Shown piece by piece: positions 37,076 through 46,805 of a stretch of DNA of 64,000 nucleotides. Position 1 is the first letter of the stretch; each line of letters opens with the position of its first letter. The stretch covers positions 17,918,001 through 17,982,000 of the forward strand of contig QCXZ01000064.1 of assembly GCA_025024175.1 (NCBI GenBank). The letters are read 5' to 3'. The DNA comes from Rhyzopertha dominica. Its lineage: Eukaryota; Arthropoda; Insecta; Coleoptera; Bostrichidae. The notes beneath the pieces are model-generated. The model was given only the letters and a program-made list of their open reading frames with translations. It was not told the origin of the DNA and did not search any database. A program made the translations under genes and the position numbers.

Positions 37076-38278
37076 ATGCCAGTAACAAGAAGACAATCGG
37101 CCAATATGGAAGCACAACTAGAACAGTTAATGCAAATGATGCAGAAAATGCAAGAAAACATGACAGAGCAGATAAAAGCCTGTCAAGAGGACATGAAAAC
37201 CGGACAAGAAGAAATGAAGACAGAATTCAAAATCGGACAGGAAGAAATTAAGAAGAAAATAATAATGGCTGTGCAAGAACAACTTAAAACCGAAATAGAG
37301 GAAATCAGAACAAGCCAAAATAAAATTGAAGAACGGATCGACAGTGTAACAGAAGAGCTTAAAGTTACACAGAATGCAGTCGAAGAGAAAGTGGAGCTTG
37401 TCGAAGAAAAGGTCAACAAAGTAGAGGAAAAACTTTGCAATAAATTCGAAGAAAAAGTTCTACACATGAAAGGAGAATTTGGAAAGGAAATTTTGACAGT
37501 AAAAAGAGACCTGGAAAGAATGAAAACCCACGGTATGACGTCTTCGCCAGTTATTGGAAATAACAAGATAAAACCACCAACTTATGATGGTCACACATCA
37601 TTTGAGACTTACAAGCTGCAGTTTGAAATGGCAGGAAAGGCAAATAACTGGAGTAATGAAGAAAAGGTTATGGCTTTGGTGGTAGCTCTACGTGGACCGG
37701 CTCTTGATTTACTTCGTACGCTGCCCGAAGCAGAGAAGGGTGATTACCAGAAGCTTACTGCAGCACTGGAATTGCATTTTGGAGAACAGCACCTACAACA
37801 GCTGTTTCGTACCCAGCTGAAGACCCGTAAACAAAAAGTCGGTGAGACCCTGCAAGACTTCGAAGCGGACGTAAGGAAACTTATGCATCTGGCATATCCG
37901 ACAGCCCCAACTGAGCTTGTGGAGGAGCTGGCAACGCGGAGTTTTATCGAAGGTGTAAGAGATGACACTGTGAGGAACGCTTTGCTGCTAGCCACTTACA
38001 CCACTACGAGAGAAGCCCTAGGGAAAGCTTTGGAGATCGAGGCGGCTTACAAGGCTTCAGCTGCCAACTGGGGCCAGTGTAAGGTACGTGGAACACAGGT
38101 CGAAGAGGAGACCGATTCACTGAAAGCAATCATGCGGGAGTTGAAAGAATTCCTAGCTGCGAATAAATCCGCCGGATGTCAGACCTGCTACCGCTGCGGA
38201 AAGACCGGGCACTTCAAGAGAGACTGCAGGGTGTCACTTCCTGCAGCGTCAAGAGGAAGCCAGCAGCAGGAAAACTAA
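37076..38278 (+). CDS. gag: Gag polyprotein of Ty3/gypsy element
   Basis: The 400-residue Gag forms the virus-like particle that packages the element RNA. Residues about 10-145 are rich in Glu, Lys and Gln in a heptad-like pattern and should form a long coiled coil. A capsid-like region follows around 165-330, with Trp192 and the conserved retrotransposon-Gag look (residues near ALRGPALDLLRTLP and FRTQLKTRKQKVGETLQDF). The C-terminus has one CCHC zinc knuckle, C371-X2-C374-X4-H379-X4-C384, for RNA binding. The start at 37076 is the first ATG after the primer site, 90 bp into the leader; a second in-frame ATG at 37106 is possible. The frame overlaps pol by 103 bp, and pol lies in the -1 frame. 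No disabling mutation is visible. Confidence 0.93.
   Translation: MPVTRRQSANMEAQLEQLMQMMQKMQENMTEQIKACQEDMKTGQEEMKTEFKIGQEEIKKKIIMAVQEQLKTEIEEIRTSQNKIEERIDSVTEELKVTQNAVEEKVELVEEKVNKVEEKLCNKFEEKVLHMKGEFGKEILTVKRDLERMKTHGMTSSPVIGNNKIKPPTYDGHTSFETYKLQFEMAGKANNWSNEEKVMALVVALRGPALDLLRTLPEAEKGDYQKLTAALELHFGEQHLQQLFRTQLKTRKQKVGETLQDFEADVRKLMHLAYPTAPTELVEELATRSFIEGVRDDTVRNALLLATYTTTREALGKALEIEAAYKASAANWGQCKVRGTQVEEETDSLKAIMRELKEFLAANKSAGCQTCYRCGKTGHFKRDCRVSLPAASRGSQQQEN
38176..38278 (+). promoter_or_regulatory. gag-pol overlap, probable -1 frameshift zone
   Basis: Pol is open in the -1 frame relative to gag across this 103-bp overlap, so Gag-Pol could be made by -1 frameshifting. No canonical X-XXY-YYZ heptamer was found. 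The closest is GGAAAAC (38269-38275), right before the gag stop TAA. Reinitiation at the pol-frame ATG (38176) is an alternative. Confidence 0.5.
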
Positions 38279-41200
38279 AAACAGTCGGTGTTACGGGGCG
38301 CACACCGACTGCCCGAGAAGACAAAGCCCCCAAGATTGTTTCCGTCAACCTGCTACGACACAACAACGTGGATAGCCTCACAATGATGACAACCGTGAAT
38401 GGAAAGAAGACGCAAGTGACCGTGGATACTGGAGCTATGGTTTCCATCATAAAGAAGAACATCGCACCGACAGTGAGACCCCTGATGGAGAAGGTTCTTC
38501 TGCGAACAGTGACAGGTGAAACGTCGCCGGCGATAGGTGAAGCTGAGGTTGAAGTGGAACTAGGGCAGCTTCGTATACGTCACAGGGTATTGGTGGCGGA
38601 CATTGACGACGATTTCATCATGGGGATGGACCTGATAGGGAAGTACGGACTTGCATATGATCCAGAAGAGCGGATTCTGAAAATCGGAAACGAGAGCTTC
38701 GTGCTAGAAACACCTGGAGGCGAAGCAAGGTGCGTGAGGCTATATGCTAGTGAAACCGTCCGAATAAGAGGAAGCAGCGAGCAGATCATCAACGCTGCGA
38801 TGGGGAACGATCTTGGGAGCTGCGTTGGATTAGTAGAACCGACTGAAGACTCACACAAACACTTGTTGGTTGCAAGAACGCTTATCAAGACCTCCAAGAC
38901 GGTGCCGGTGAGGATTGCAAACATCGCTCCTGTGGGAACGACAATAAGAAAAGGAGATCTTTTGGCAACATGTACTCCCGTAACGAGGATAAACACCTGT
39001 GAGGATATGGAAGACACGCAGAAGACGCCAAGAACGCCGGCACAGCTCAACATCGATTTGAAACATCTTACCAAGGAGGAAGCACGAAGAGCCCGAGAAT
39101 TTCTACGATGCTATCAACATGTGTTTGCCGGACCGGACACACCAATGGGGAGAACAGACATCGTCCAGCACAGGATCAATACCGGAGATGCTCAACCTAT
39201 TCGACAGGCACCTAGGAGACTACCGTTGGCAAGACAAGAACAGGTTGAGAAGATGGTGAAAGAAATGACGGAGCAAGGTGTAATCGAGGAGTCCAACAGT
39301 CCATGGTCTTCACCAGTGGTTCTCGTCACCAAGAAGGATGGATCGCTCCGATTCTGTGTTGACTACCGAAAGCTGAATGACATAACGAAGAAGGACAGTT
39401 ATCCCCTACCCAGAATCGACGACACATTGACCACTCTTTCCGGATCTACATGGTTTTCAACACTGGATTTGAAAAGTGGATACTGGCAGGTTGGGATCCA
39501 TCCAGAAGACAAAGAGAAGACTGCTTTCACCACCAGTTGCGGTCTCTACCAGTTCACGGTAATGCCATTTGGCCTCTGCAACGCTCCGGCTACATTTGAG
39601 AGACTAATGGAACTGGTATTACGTGGACTCACTTGGAAAACCTGCCTGGTCTACCTGGACGACGTTATGGTTATGGGCCGTGATTTTGAAGAGCATTTAA
39701 AGAACCTACAAGAAGTATTCGACCGGTTTAGAGCAGCCAACCTGAAGCTGAACCCGAAGAAGTGTGCACTTTTCCAGAAGAAAGTGGAATTCCTTGGCCA
39801 TACGGTTTCTGCGGATGGGATTCAGACCAGTGATGACAAGATCAAGGCAATCCGCGATTGGCCACGTCCTCGGGATAAGCATGAAGTGAGGAGTTTTCTG
39901 GGAATTTGTACGTATTACAGAGGATTTGTGGAAGGGTTCGCTAAAATCGCGGCACCATTACACCAACTTACGGAACCGAAGACGACTTTTGCATGGAGCC
40001 ACGTTCATGAGGAAGCCTTCAGGAAGTTGAAGTCAGCCTTGTGCAGTAGTCCAATTTTGGCATACCCCCGAAGACACGGAAAGTTTATTCTGGATACAGA
40101 TGCCAGCAAGGTTGGGATTGGAGCTGTACTATCTCAGGTACAGGACGGCGAAGAAAAAGTAATAGAGTATTACAGCAAGGTCCTAACTAAGCCTGAGAGG
40201 AACTACTGCGTCACGAGAAAAGAACTTTTGGCTATCGTGAAGTCCGTAGACCACTTCCATAAGTACCTGTACGGACGGGAATTCCTCATAAGGACGGACC
40301 ATGCAGCATTATCCTGGCTACTACGATTGAAGAACCCGGAGGGACAAGTCGCGAGGTGGATGGAGAGACTGCAGCAGTACGACTTCAAAATCCAGCATCG
40401 TCCAGGCAGGCATCATAACAACGCTGATGCCTTGTCGAGAAGACCGTGTGGAGAATGCCAACACTGCAGGAAGGTGGATGAACGAGAAGGCACGGTGGAT
40501 ATAAGAGCAGTCACCATCACACAAAGCGAGGAGTGGACTGCCGAGAAAGTCAGAACGGCTCAGCAGGAAGACAGCGACGTGGGTCCCCTCCTGAAATGGA
40601 AAGAAGAAAACAGACAACGACCTGGATGGGAAGAGGTGTCTCCAGAAAGTCCGACCCTAAAAGCGATGTGGGTTCAGTGGGAATCCCTGCGAGTAGAAAA
40701 TGGCCTGTTGAAGAGAGCGTGGGAGAGCGCCGATGGGAGGAATGTTACCATGCAGTTGGTAGTACCCAAGGAGTATGTACCTAAGGTTTTGGAAGAGGTA
40801 CATGGAGGATCATCGGGCGCCCACCTGGGAGTGAACAAAACCTTGGGCAAAGTTCGTGAGCGTTTCTACTGGGTACACTGCCGAGAAGATGTGGAAAAGT
40901 GGTGCAGGAAATGCTCAACCTGCGCTGCTACCAAAGGACCGACAACACGCCTGAAGGGAAGGATGAAGCAGTACAATGTTGGAGCACCATTCGAAAGGAT
41001 TGCGATTGATGTCGCCGGACCATTTCCTACGACCACCAGCAACAACAAGTACATCCTCGTTGCTATGGACTACTTCAGCAAGTGGCCAGAAGCCTATGCT
41101 ATACCCAACCAGGAGGCTTCAACAGTGGCTCAGGTTCTCGTCGATAATTTGGTATGCAGATTTGGAGTGCCACTGGAACTGCATTCTGACCAAGGAAGAA

Positions 41201-41850
41201 ACTTCGAGTCCAGGGTGTTTCAAGAACTCTGTCACTTGCTGGGTATTACTAAAACCAGAACAACACCGCTTCACCCGCAATCAGATGGAATGGTCGAGCG
41301 ATTTAACCGGACAATGGAACAGTTTCTCTCCAAGGTTGTGGAGCGACACCAGACGGACTGGGATAAGCATCTTCCTCTGTTTTTGATGGCATATAGAGCG
41401 GCCATCCACGAGACTACGGGGCAGACACCGGCGAAAGTAGTTCTAGGAAGAGAACTAAGGTTGCCTTGCGATTTGGTGTTTGGCTCTGCGGGAACATCCA
41501 ATGAAGAGGGAGCAACTAGTTACGTCGAAAATCTTCGGGAGTCGCTATTGATAACACACCAGCTGGTGAGACAGAGAATGAACATTGCGAGCGATCGCAT
41601 GAAAGCTCGGTACGATGTCAGAGCCAATCCCAGACAGTTCAACGAAGGAGACTTAGTGTGGCTCTACAATCCACAAAGGAAGAAGGGGCTTTCACCTAAG
41701 TTATCGCCATCCTGGGAAGGACCCTACCGTATAGTGAAAAGGATTAACGATGTAGTTTATAGAATCCAGCGCAGCCCAAGATCGAAGATGAAGGTGGTAC
41801 ACTTGAATCGTTTAAGTGAGTACCACGGAAATGTTGAGGACTGGAACTGA
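38176..41850 (+). CDS. pol: Pol polyprotein: protease, RT, RNase H, integrase
   Basis: The frame has 1224 codons; the first ~30 overlap gag and may not be translated as such. Domains by residue: aspartic protease with DTGA at 84-87; reverse transcriptase about 345-530 with FCVDYRKLN, the LDLKSGYWQ motif and YLDD at 493-496; RNase H from about 636 with the DTDAS motif (D640, D642) and TDHAALSWLL near 710-720. The integrase has an HHCC zinc site (H876, H883, then a CxxC near 909-914) and a DD35E core with D945, D1005 and E1041 at exact family spacing. A GPY/F-type module (WEGPYRIV) lies near 1180. No chromodomain follows. The protein cuts itself, copies the RNA into DNA and integrates it. All catalytic residues that I can read are present. 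The stop is 31 bp before the 3' LTR. Confidence 0.96.
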   Translation: MSDLLPLRKDRALQERLQGVTSCSVKRKPAAGKLKTVGVTGRTPTAREDKAPKIVSVNLLRHNNVDSLTMMTTVNGKKTQVTVDTGAMVSIIKKNIAPTVRPLMEKVLLRTVTGETSPAIGEAEVEVELGQLRIRHRVLVADIDDDFIMGMDLIGKYGLAYDPEERILKIGNESFVLETPGGEARCVRLYASETVRIRGSSEQIINAAMGNDLGSCVGLVEPTEDSHKHLLVARTLIKTSKTVPVRIANIAPVGTTIRKGDLLATCTPVTRINTCEDMEDTQKTPRTPAQLNIDLKHLTKEEARRAREFLRCYQHVFAGPDTPMGRTDIVQHRINTGDAQPIRQAPRRLPLARQEQVEKMVKEMTEQGVIEESNSPWSSPVVLVTKKDGSLRFCVDYRKLNDITKKDSYPLPRIDDTLTTLSGSTWFSTLDLKSGYWQVGIHPEDKEKTAFTTSCGLYQFTVMPFGLCNAPATFERLMELVLRGLTWKTCLVYLDDVMVMGRDFEEHLKNLQEVFDRFRAANLKLNPKKCALFQKKVEFLGHTVSADGIQTSDDKIKAIRDWPRPRDKHEVRSFLGICTYYRGFVEGFAKIAAPLHQLTEPKTTFAWSHVHEEAFRKLKSALCSSPILAYPRRHGKFILDTDASKVGIGAVLSQVQDGEEKVIEYYSKVLTKPERNYCVTRKELLAIVKSVDHFHKYLYGREFLIRTDHAALSWLLRLKNPEGQVARWMERLQQYDFKIQHRPGRHHNNADALSRRPCGECQHCRKVDEREGTVDIRAVTITQSEEWTAEKVRTAQQEDSDVGPLLKWKEENRQRPGWEEVSPESPTLKAMWVQWESLRVENGLLKRAWESADGRNVTMQLVVPKEYVPKVLEEVHGGSSGAHLGVNKTLGKVRERFYWVHCREDVEKWCRKCSTCAATKGPTTRLKGRMKQYNVGAPFERIAIDVAGPFPTTTSNNKYILVAMDYFSKWPEAYAIPNQEASTVAQVLVDNLVCRFGVPLELHSDQGRNFESRVFQELCHLLGITKTRTTPLHPQSDGMVERFNRTMEQFLSKVVERHQTDWDKHLPLFLMAYRAAIHETTGQTPAKVVLGRELRLPCDLVFGSAGTSNEEGATSYVENLRESLLITHQLVRQRMNIASDRMKARYDVRANPRQFNEGDLVWLYNPQRKKGLSPKLSPSWEGPYRIVKRINDVVYRIQRSPRSKMKVVHLNRLSEYHGNVEDWN

Positions 41851-41868
41851 TCGGGACGATCAGTCTTT

Positions 41869-41878
41869 AAGGAGGGGG
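41869..41878 (+). other. Polypurine tract of gypsy element
   Basis: AAGGAGGGGG, followed by TAG, lies 3 bp before the 3' LTR and would prime plus-strand DNA synthesis. Confidence 0.8.
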
Positions 41879-41881
41879 TAG

Positions 41882-42319
41882 TGCAACGGAGAGTCAGTGG
41901 TATCACGGCCCGCTCAACGCCTGTGGGCAGGCAACCCGACGTGCTAGAGTGTTCGAGATTAATCGATGCGAAAGGCTCTAGTAAAGTCTAGGAAGGTTCG
42001 AAATCGAGAGCCTTCGCGAATGTGCCAGACACGCCAAGTAAGTGGGGAGTCTGCGGATATATAAGCGGCCAGAGACGGAAGTGAGGGGAAGTTAGACAGT
42101 CTATGAACGAGCGCGAGTTTTGAAAGTGACGGAAAGTGAGATTTAAGTATTGTAAAGTGATATAAGTACAACTGTAGTGTTTTTTAAAAGTAGTGTATAG
42201 TTGAGTAAAGTTTGTTAATTGTTAAAGTAATAGTGAATAGTGCTTGTTAGTGTTTTGAACTGTTAAATAAAGTGTTTTAAATCAGAAATCCAGGATTTTC
42301 GAACCCGAATTTCGTAACA
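41882..42319 (+). repeat. 3' LTR of gypsy element
   Basis: 438 bp, reads identical to 36548-36985. New copies have identical LTRs because both are made from one template, so this insertion is recent. Confidence 0.95.
42266..42271 (+). terminator. Polyadenylation signal in gypsy 3' LTR
   Basis: AATAAA at 42266-42271, identical to the copy at 36932-36937, lies about 48 bp before the LTR end; it is the likely 3' processing signal of the genomic RNA. Confidence 0.6.
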
Positions 42320-42323
42320 ATAT

Positions 42324-42388
42324 TATCACTAAACTTAAGCAATGCAGTCACAGCTATAGTTTTTGCAAAAACCAGACTATGCAAACTG
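42324..42388 (-). pseudogene. LINE-A RT segment between the two insertions
   Basis: About 65 bp of LINE-A lie between the gypsy 3' LTR and the Harbinger element. The minus strand reads YSLHSLVFAKTIAVTALLKF and then SDN, the eroded form of the QxGFRxxHSTxTALLKxxD block of non-LTR RTs. The frame is in phase with the LINE segment on the other side of the gypsy element once that element and one ATAT copy are discounted. Confidence 0.85.
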
Positions 42389-42983
42389 TAAGGGTGCGTG
42401 CAGAGTGACGCGTCGAGCAGCGAGTAAAGCGGCGAGTCAAGCAACGCGGCGAAATCAAACATGTGTATTTAAATTGGAGCGTGCATAGTGCCCAGAAGCG
42501 TCGCGGATTCGAGCGGCGAGTCTAGCTGCGCGTTTGAACTTGTCGAATTTCGCCGCTAGACTCTTTGCAACGGTCGTGCTATTTCAGTGTCATTTTTAAT
42601 TCCAACGGTACAAAAATGAATACTGAAAATTTAATAAACCTTGTCTTCGTTCGTACCCCATTGTGGGATCAGCGGGATGGACAACATCACAATAGATACG
42701 TGCTGGATAAGCGTTCTGTATAAGTGACGAAATTCACCAAACTTATCCCTTGCTTTGTTAATGGGGTGAACCCCAAATCTTTTTTTTTTATTTTTGCGCA
42801 TAATTAGGTACCAAAATTTGAAGGACGAATCCGAACAAGCAGCAATTACGTGCTTTTGTTGAGGCATTCTGAGCGCGACTATAACCGCCTCACAATGAAC
42901 ACTCGTTTCTTTGCTCTATTCTACGTTCTGCTTGATTCGCCGCTCCACTCGCCGCTCAACGCGTTACTCTGCACGCACCCTAA
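42389..42983 (-). mobile_element. PIF/Harbinger element, 589 bp, TSD TAA
   Basis: The element runs 42392-42980 and is flanked by TAA on both sides (42389-42391 and 42981-42983), the TWA-type target of PIF/Harbinger. Its terminal inverted repeats are about 47 bp, begin GGGTGCGTGCAGAGT and differ at about six positions. Just inside are repeated GCGGCGAGT words. A short antisense transposase fragment lies in the middle, so this is an internally deleted copy of a coding element. It sits inside the LINE-A RT and is therefore younger than LINE-A. Confidence 0.9.
42631..42867 (-). pseudogene. N-terminal fragment of Harbinger transposase
   Basis: 78 codons. The middle part, RFGVHPINKARDKFGEFRHL followed by Y, corresponds to the (R/F)WVHPINxxRxxxGEFHHLY block near the N-terminus of HARBI1-like transposases. 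After residue ~58 the similarity ends abruptly. The rest of the protein, including the DDE nuclease, is absent, which marks an internal deletion. The encoded peptide cannot catalyse transposition. Confidence 0.75.
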
Positions 42984-42984
42984 G

Positions 42985-44250
42985 TGTTAACAAGAAATTG
43001 CTAAGCCATCACTGTCTCGAGTATTTTAGAAAGAGTAGGAATTATGTTTATAGGTACTTAAGTTCTTGAAACTTTCGGCATTGGTATAGCCACCGACTTC
43101 TTCCATGTATAAGGTACAACAGATAGACCAATTAGGCGAGGCATAAAGTAAGCAAGCTAGTAGGAATGCTATCGTGACCGATTACAATCGTCTTTATGGA
43201 CAAAAGAAATTCAGACACTTCTCTATCAGTTGTAAACACAAATTCAAATCATGAGTTCACTAATTTGTTATTTAAGGTATGGTTTTAACAAGGCAGGATC
43301 AGAAATAAAGTTTTTTGGAAGGATATTTGAAAGAAATTGATCTTGAGGTGACGTTAAATTATTTGGTAAAATGTGAAAATGATTCTTAAAACTGCTACAT
43401 ACCAATTTGAGTTTAGCAAATAATCTAGATCTATCGGTAGTTGTCATGCGAAACTGTAGGTAAGCTCTCTTTTCTTGTTTTGTAGATTTGTTTACTAAAT
43501 TTCTTAGCGACTGATAATAATTCCAATGTACCCTACACTGCTTATTTGAAACGGGTAAGGGCTTTATCACGCACAGAAATCATAAATTTTAGGTTGCTTG
43601 AAAACCAAGGAGAGAATAAGGTTTGGAGATTTTACGTCTAACAAGCGGAACGTGAATATTGAGAATACGTAGTAATATCTCATTTAATAGGAGTATTTTG
43701 TCGTTAGCATTATCATAAATTTCAGCAAGATTAGTGTCTCGTAGTTCTTGAAGGAAATTTTCTTTTAAAATTGCGATAAACAGTGAAGACAGAATTTTCG
43801 GATGATCGCTGTACAGAACAGTTTAGCTTACACGAAATAACACTATGATCAAAAATACTGTAATTAGATGCGAATGAAACTGATTTAATCATATCCAGGT
43901 TGCATGCAATAATTTGATCTATTAAAGTTTATGCACGCAGTGAAATTCTGATGTAAATTAAAAGCATTTAATAAGTCTAGCTATTGTTGAATAGGGCTGT
44001 GATAAACGTCCAAAATATCAATATTTATGTCACTCACAAAGAGCAGACTGTCTGCAAGATAACAATCGTAGAGTGCACTAAGTATTCAAACTCTTCAATG
44101 AAAGCATCATAATTTTTAAAAGAAGATACACACATCATAGAAGAACAGATTTAACTGCCTGTAAAAGTAAAAGTCGTAAAAGCACATGTACGAATTCAAA
44201 AGAGTAATAGTTTAAATTTATGTGAACTGTTTTATATACCTATATCAGTA
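42985..44250 (-). pseudogene. LINE-A ORF2: endonuclease C-terminus, linker and RT start
   Basis: Going down the minus strand: SSFKNYDAFIEEFEYLVHS; then DINIDILD where GDFNIDLLD is usual; LLNAFNLHQNFT; and FDHSVISCKL where SDHxxv is usual, marking the end of an AP-type endonuclease. The linker reads DTNLAEIYDNANDKILLLNE, then ILNIHVPLVRRKISKPYS, and the open frame 43570-43268 holds HWNYYQSLRNLVNKSTKQEK. The RT begins with WKKSVAIPMPKVS and PTLSKILETVMA. Several frameshifts and stops (for example after VMA) break it. The first half of the endonuclease was not recognised above 44250. Confidence 0.8.
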
Positions 44251-45329
44251 CTGACGTAAAGGAAAAACCATATTCACAAAATGTGTTAGGAATTCTCCAG
44301 AAAACAATATTTCGTTAGAGCTATGCATTTTTTTGTTCTGCTCCACAAAACACGGCCTGCTTTTCATACATCATGCCCACAGTTTCTTATAGCTTTTTTC
44401 GTCAGCACTTTTTGCCACTGAACGAATAAACTTTTTATCACCAGGCATATTAAGGCAGCAGAAAATTACCATCAAAAATTACGTTATGCAAAGTTGGTAT
44501 AACAAATTTGTAGCTATGAAGCACTAACTAACGTACCATAGCAAGTTTGAGGTTGAATAAAAGTTTATTTTTCACAAAAAATGCAGAAAATGTAGAGAAC
44601 TAACAGCTTGTACACGACAATAACATGGCAGTCATATTATACGATTTTTAGCCAAAAGACAAGACAAATTTATTTCAACCTATAATAGAATATTGAAAAG
44701 TAAAAGTTCACTTCGGCAAACCACAAACCAAAATACATTATTCACATGGATCCTGCTGGTAAAGGGTCAAACAATAAGTAAGTATCTGTCTTCCCTTAGC
44801 CTTGTTATGATGGTTACAGCTAGTCTCTCGATATTAAAAGCAATATGTGTTTAACTTAGAAAAGTTATAATGCTCAGAAGATTGTACAAAGAGCATAGAG
44901 GAGATAGTGTGCATAAATCTAAAATTACCTATTTTTTTAAAAAAGCATTAAAAACAACTAACTTCATACTGCTAAAGAAACATGTGTAGGTAATCTATAC
45001 AATTGCGTGTTCAAATCGAGAGTGTTCCGCGACTTGAGGTCCATGGTAAATTACATATTCCTCAGATCATTGTAGATCAAAAAGTCCAAACAAACTCATC
45101 TCCTAAAATAACTGTTTTGAACATATTGCAATACTATAAAATTTCAGGTAATTATAACGGCAGCATTTAATATTAGATACACATCAAATTTATTATACAA
45201 ACATCAAAATCTATTATAGAACTTTAAACAGAGTCTTTCTCTATTTAACTCGGCTCGAAATGAACATCCCTATTATTAATACAAGGACTTTCGAATAATA
45301 AAAAACACGCAGGGCATGAGGTTTTTGGG
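44251..45329. other. No recognised gene
   Basis: AT-rich. The upstream part of LINE-A may continue here in unrecognisable form. Confidence 0.4.
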
Positions 45330-45660
45330 TCATTTCCTAATTAATTTTCGACTTCCAGTGTCTTTTCGATTAATTCTTCCCTGGCTCGTGTCGTTATTAC
45401 ATAATAAGAACTTGTCTTCATGTGTTCTAACTGCTGGTAATGAAGTGGGGTAAATTCAGGTGATCTTGTAGGGTAAGCAATCGGCGCCTGTTAACTTATT
45501 CATCGATCCGTAAGCCGCTCTTTCAAAAATGACTTAACTGCTCTGCAGCAGTTCGGGAGTGCGCCGCGTCATGCTGGAACCTACGCCTAATGTCTGGTGG
45601 AAATGATAATAATTCTGGCGGTGTGATTCCCGCAAAAAATCTATCTATCTATTTACCAAA
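45330..45660 (-). pseudogene. Second mariner-family transposase remnant
   Basis: Minus-strand reading in two frames gives ITPPELLSFPPDIRRRFQHD with AAHSRTAAEQLSHF after it (the FQHDGAPAHxA block with the second catalytic Asp), then KERLTDR where FPxRWIGRRG is usual, and TRSPEFTPLHYQ where ARSPDLTPLDFFLW holds the third catalytic residue. That third residue appears lost. The tail reads TTRAREELIEKTL. The sequence belongs to a different mariner lineage from the remnant at 2.7-3.4 kb (LTPLDFF type rather than LTPCDFF type). Only the C-terminal half is recognisable, and the copy is dead. Confidence 0.75.
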
Positions 45661-46805
45661 CGGCTCATTTTGGTATATATGTCTATAGCGACTTTTTGAT
45701 GCAGAGTGGCGCCAGGAATATGTATATTTGTATATTTCCCTACAGAATAAAATGACGTTAGAATTCATGGAAATGAAAATATAATATATGGCACTACTAT
45801 TTACCAATAAGCGTTTATGTAAGCCGCATCATTCCATTGTAAATGGAAAATGCAAATGAGGATGGCATGTGGTTATTTCAATACAGAAACAATTGTTCTT
45901 TATTATATAATTATTTCTGCAAGCTCACCGCATGCAACCAAAACATTTTTATAGTTTAGAAGTGCGTCTATAGCTAAACTAAATGATAAAGAATTGGGTA
46001 GCATCCAAGCTATCGGAAAAGAAAATACTTGAGCACTTGAGGCAGTAGAATTAGATGCACATCTAAATCCCTCCTACTTATAAGTATACTACAATCTGTA
46101 TCATTATTCCAGTCCAGCAAGTACGTCATCTCACAATTCTTCGCGATATAGCTTTTGACCCTCCGTACGAAACAGCGCAATTTATACGTCATGTGGGAGT
46201 ATTATCGGGACGTTTCGTTGTAAGTGGTAGTTCAACAGCGCAAATAGAGCCCCAGGGTCTTGAATAGCCGCTTTGCAAGTGATCGTAACCGTGGGTAACC
46301 GTTTTGGACTTGTTAACAGCGTCGGTACAGGTGTACGCTATGAAGGGCTGATTGAATATTGTTGAATAAGTCCGTTTCTAGAGAGTATTAGCGGTGACCG
46401 CATTGGCGCTTCCGCTAAACTGCAGCATTAATTTTGGATGTTCAGGTCGATCTCCTTTAAGTGTTAGACGTCGTTCTGCCTTGGATCTTAAGACAGTTTT
46501 CTTACTACTGCAATATGCAAATAGGTAACGACAATAAGTGCCAGACGACCGGCACTGTGATGCAAAACTGCAAGTGCTTGCTTTCCTAATAGTTGATGTG
46601 TTGTAGCGGTTCACGTTTTATTATTCTCCGCTGCGTCGGTTAAAATATTATATTACTCTTGAAGAAAATTGTTTTAATTTTGCACACTTGTTAACTAAAA
46701 TATTGAAACTAGCTTAGTCATGCATAATTTATATATATTTATATTCTCTTTCAGCTGCACACTATCTCGCCCAACTCCTATAATTACTTCTATATTCTGT
46801 ATCGC
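45661..46805. other. No recognised gene
   Basis: Antisense frames of 60 and 78 codons at 46010-46192 and 46378-46614 have no recognisable domain. A short TCTA repeat lies just before at 45640-45652. Confidence 0.4.

Larger units (their letters stand above)
36548..42319 (+). mobile_element. Complete Ty3/gypsy LTR retrotransposon, 5772 bp
   Basis: Two 438-bp LTRs that read as identical flank a primer site, gag, pol and a polypurine tract. The element starts TG and ends CA and is bordered by the 4-bp duplication ATAT. Pol order is protease, RT, RNase H, integrase, which defines the Ty3/gypsy group. There is no env frame between pol and the 3' LTR, so it is not an envelope-bearing errantivirus. 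All frames are open, so this copy could be autonomous, and the LTR identity means the insertion is very young. It sits in the + orientation inside the antisense RT frame of LINE-A. The composition of the coding part is clearly GC-richer than the surroundings. Confidence 0.97.
35096..44250 (-). mobile_element. LINE-A: jockey/CR1-type non-LTR retrotransposon, broken and split by two insertions
   Basis: The minus strand carries ORF2 of a non-LTR retrotransposon from about 44250 down to 35470, followed by a 3' UTR with AATAAA just before a (TTA)n tail (35096-35118). Order on the minus strand: the C-terminal endonuclease region (44180-43790), the linker (43770-43270), the RT start (43240-42985), then a Harbinger element, more RT (42388-42324), then a complete gypsy element, the main RT (36543-36132), and the C-terminal region (36130-35470). 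Many stops and frameshifts show the copy is dead. The clade is set only as jockey/CR1-like from motif style. The first part of the endonuclease and ORF1 are missing or unrecognisable. Confidence 0.85.

Noticed and set aside
37127..37566. Antisense frames within gag and pol (also near 38580-39074, 40321-40617)
   Set aside because: Shadows of the real gag and pol frames.
41851..41881. Search for an env gene after pol
   Set aside because: Only 31 bp separate the pol stop from the 3' LTR; no envelope gene exists.
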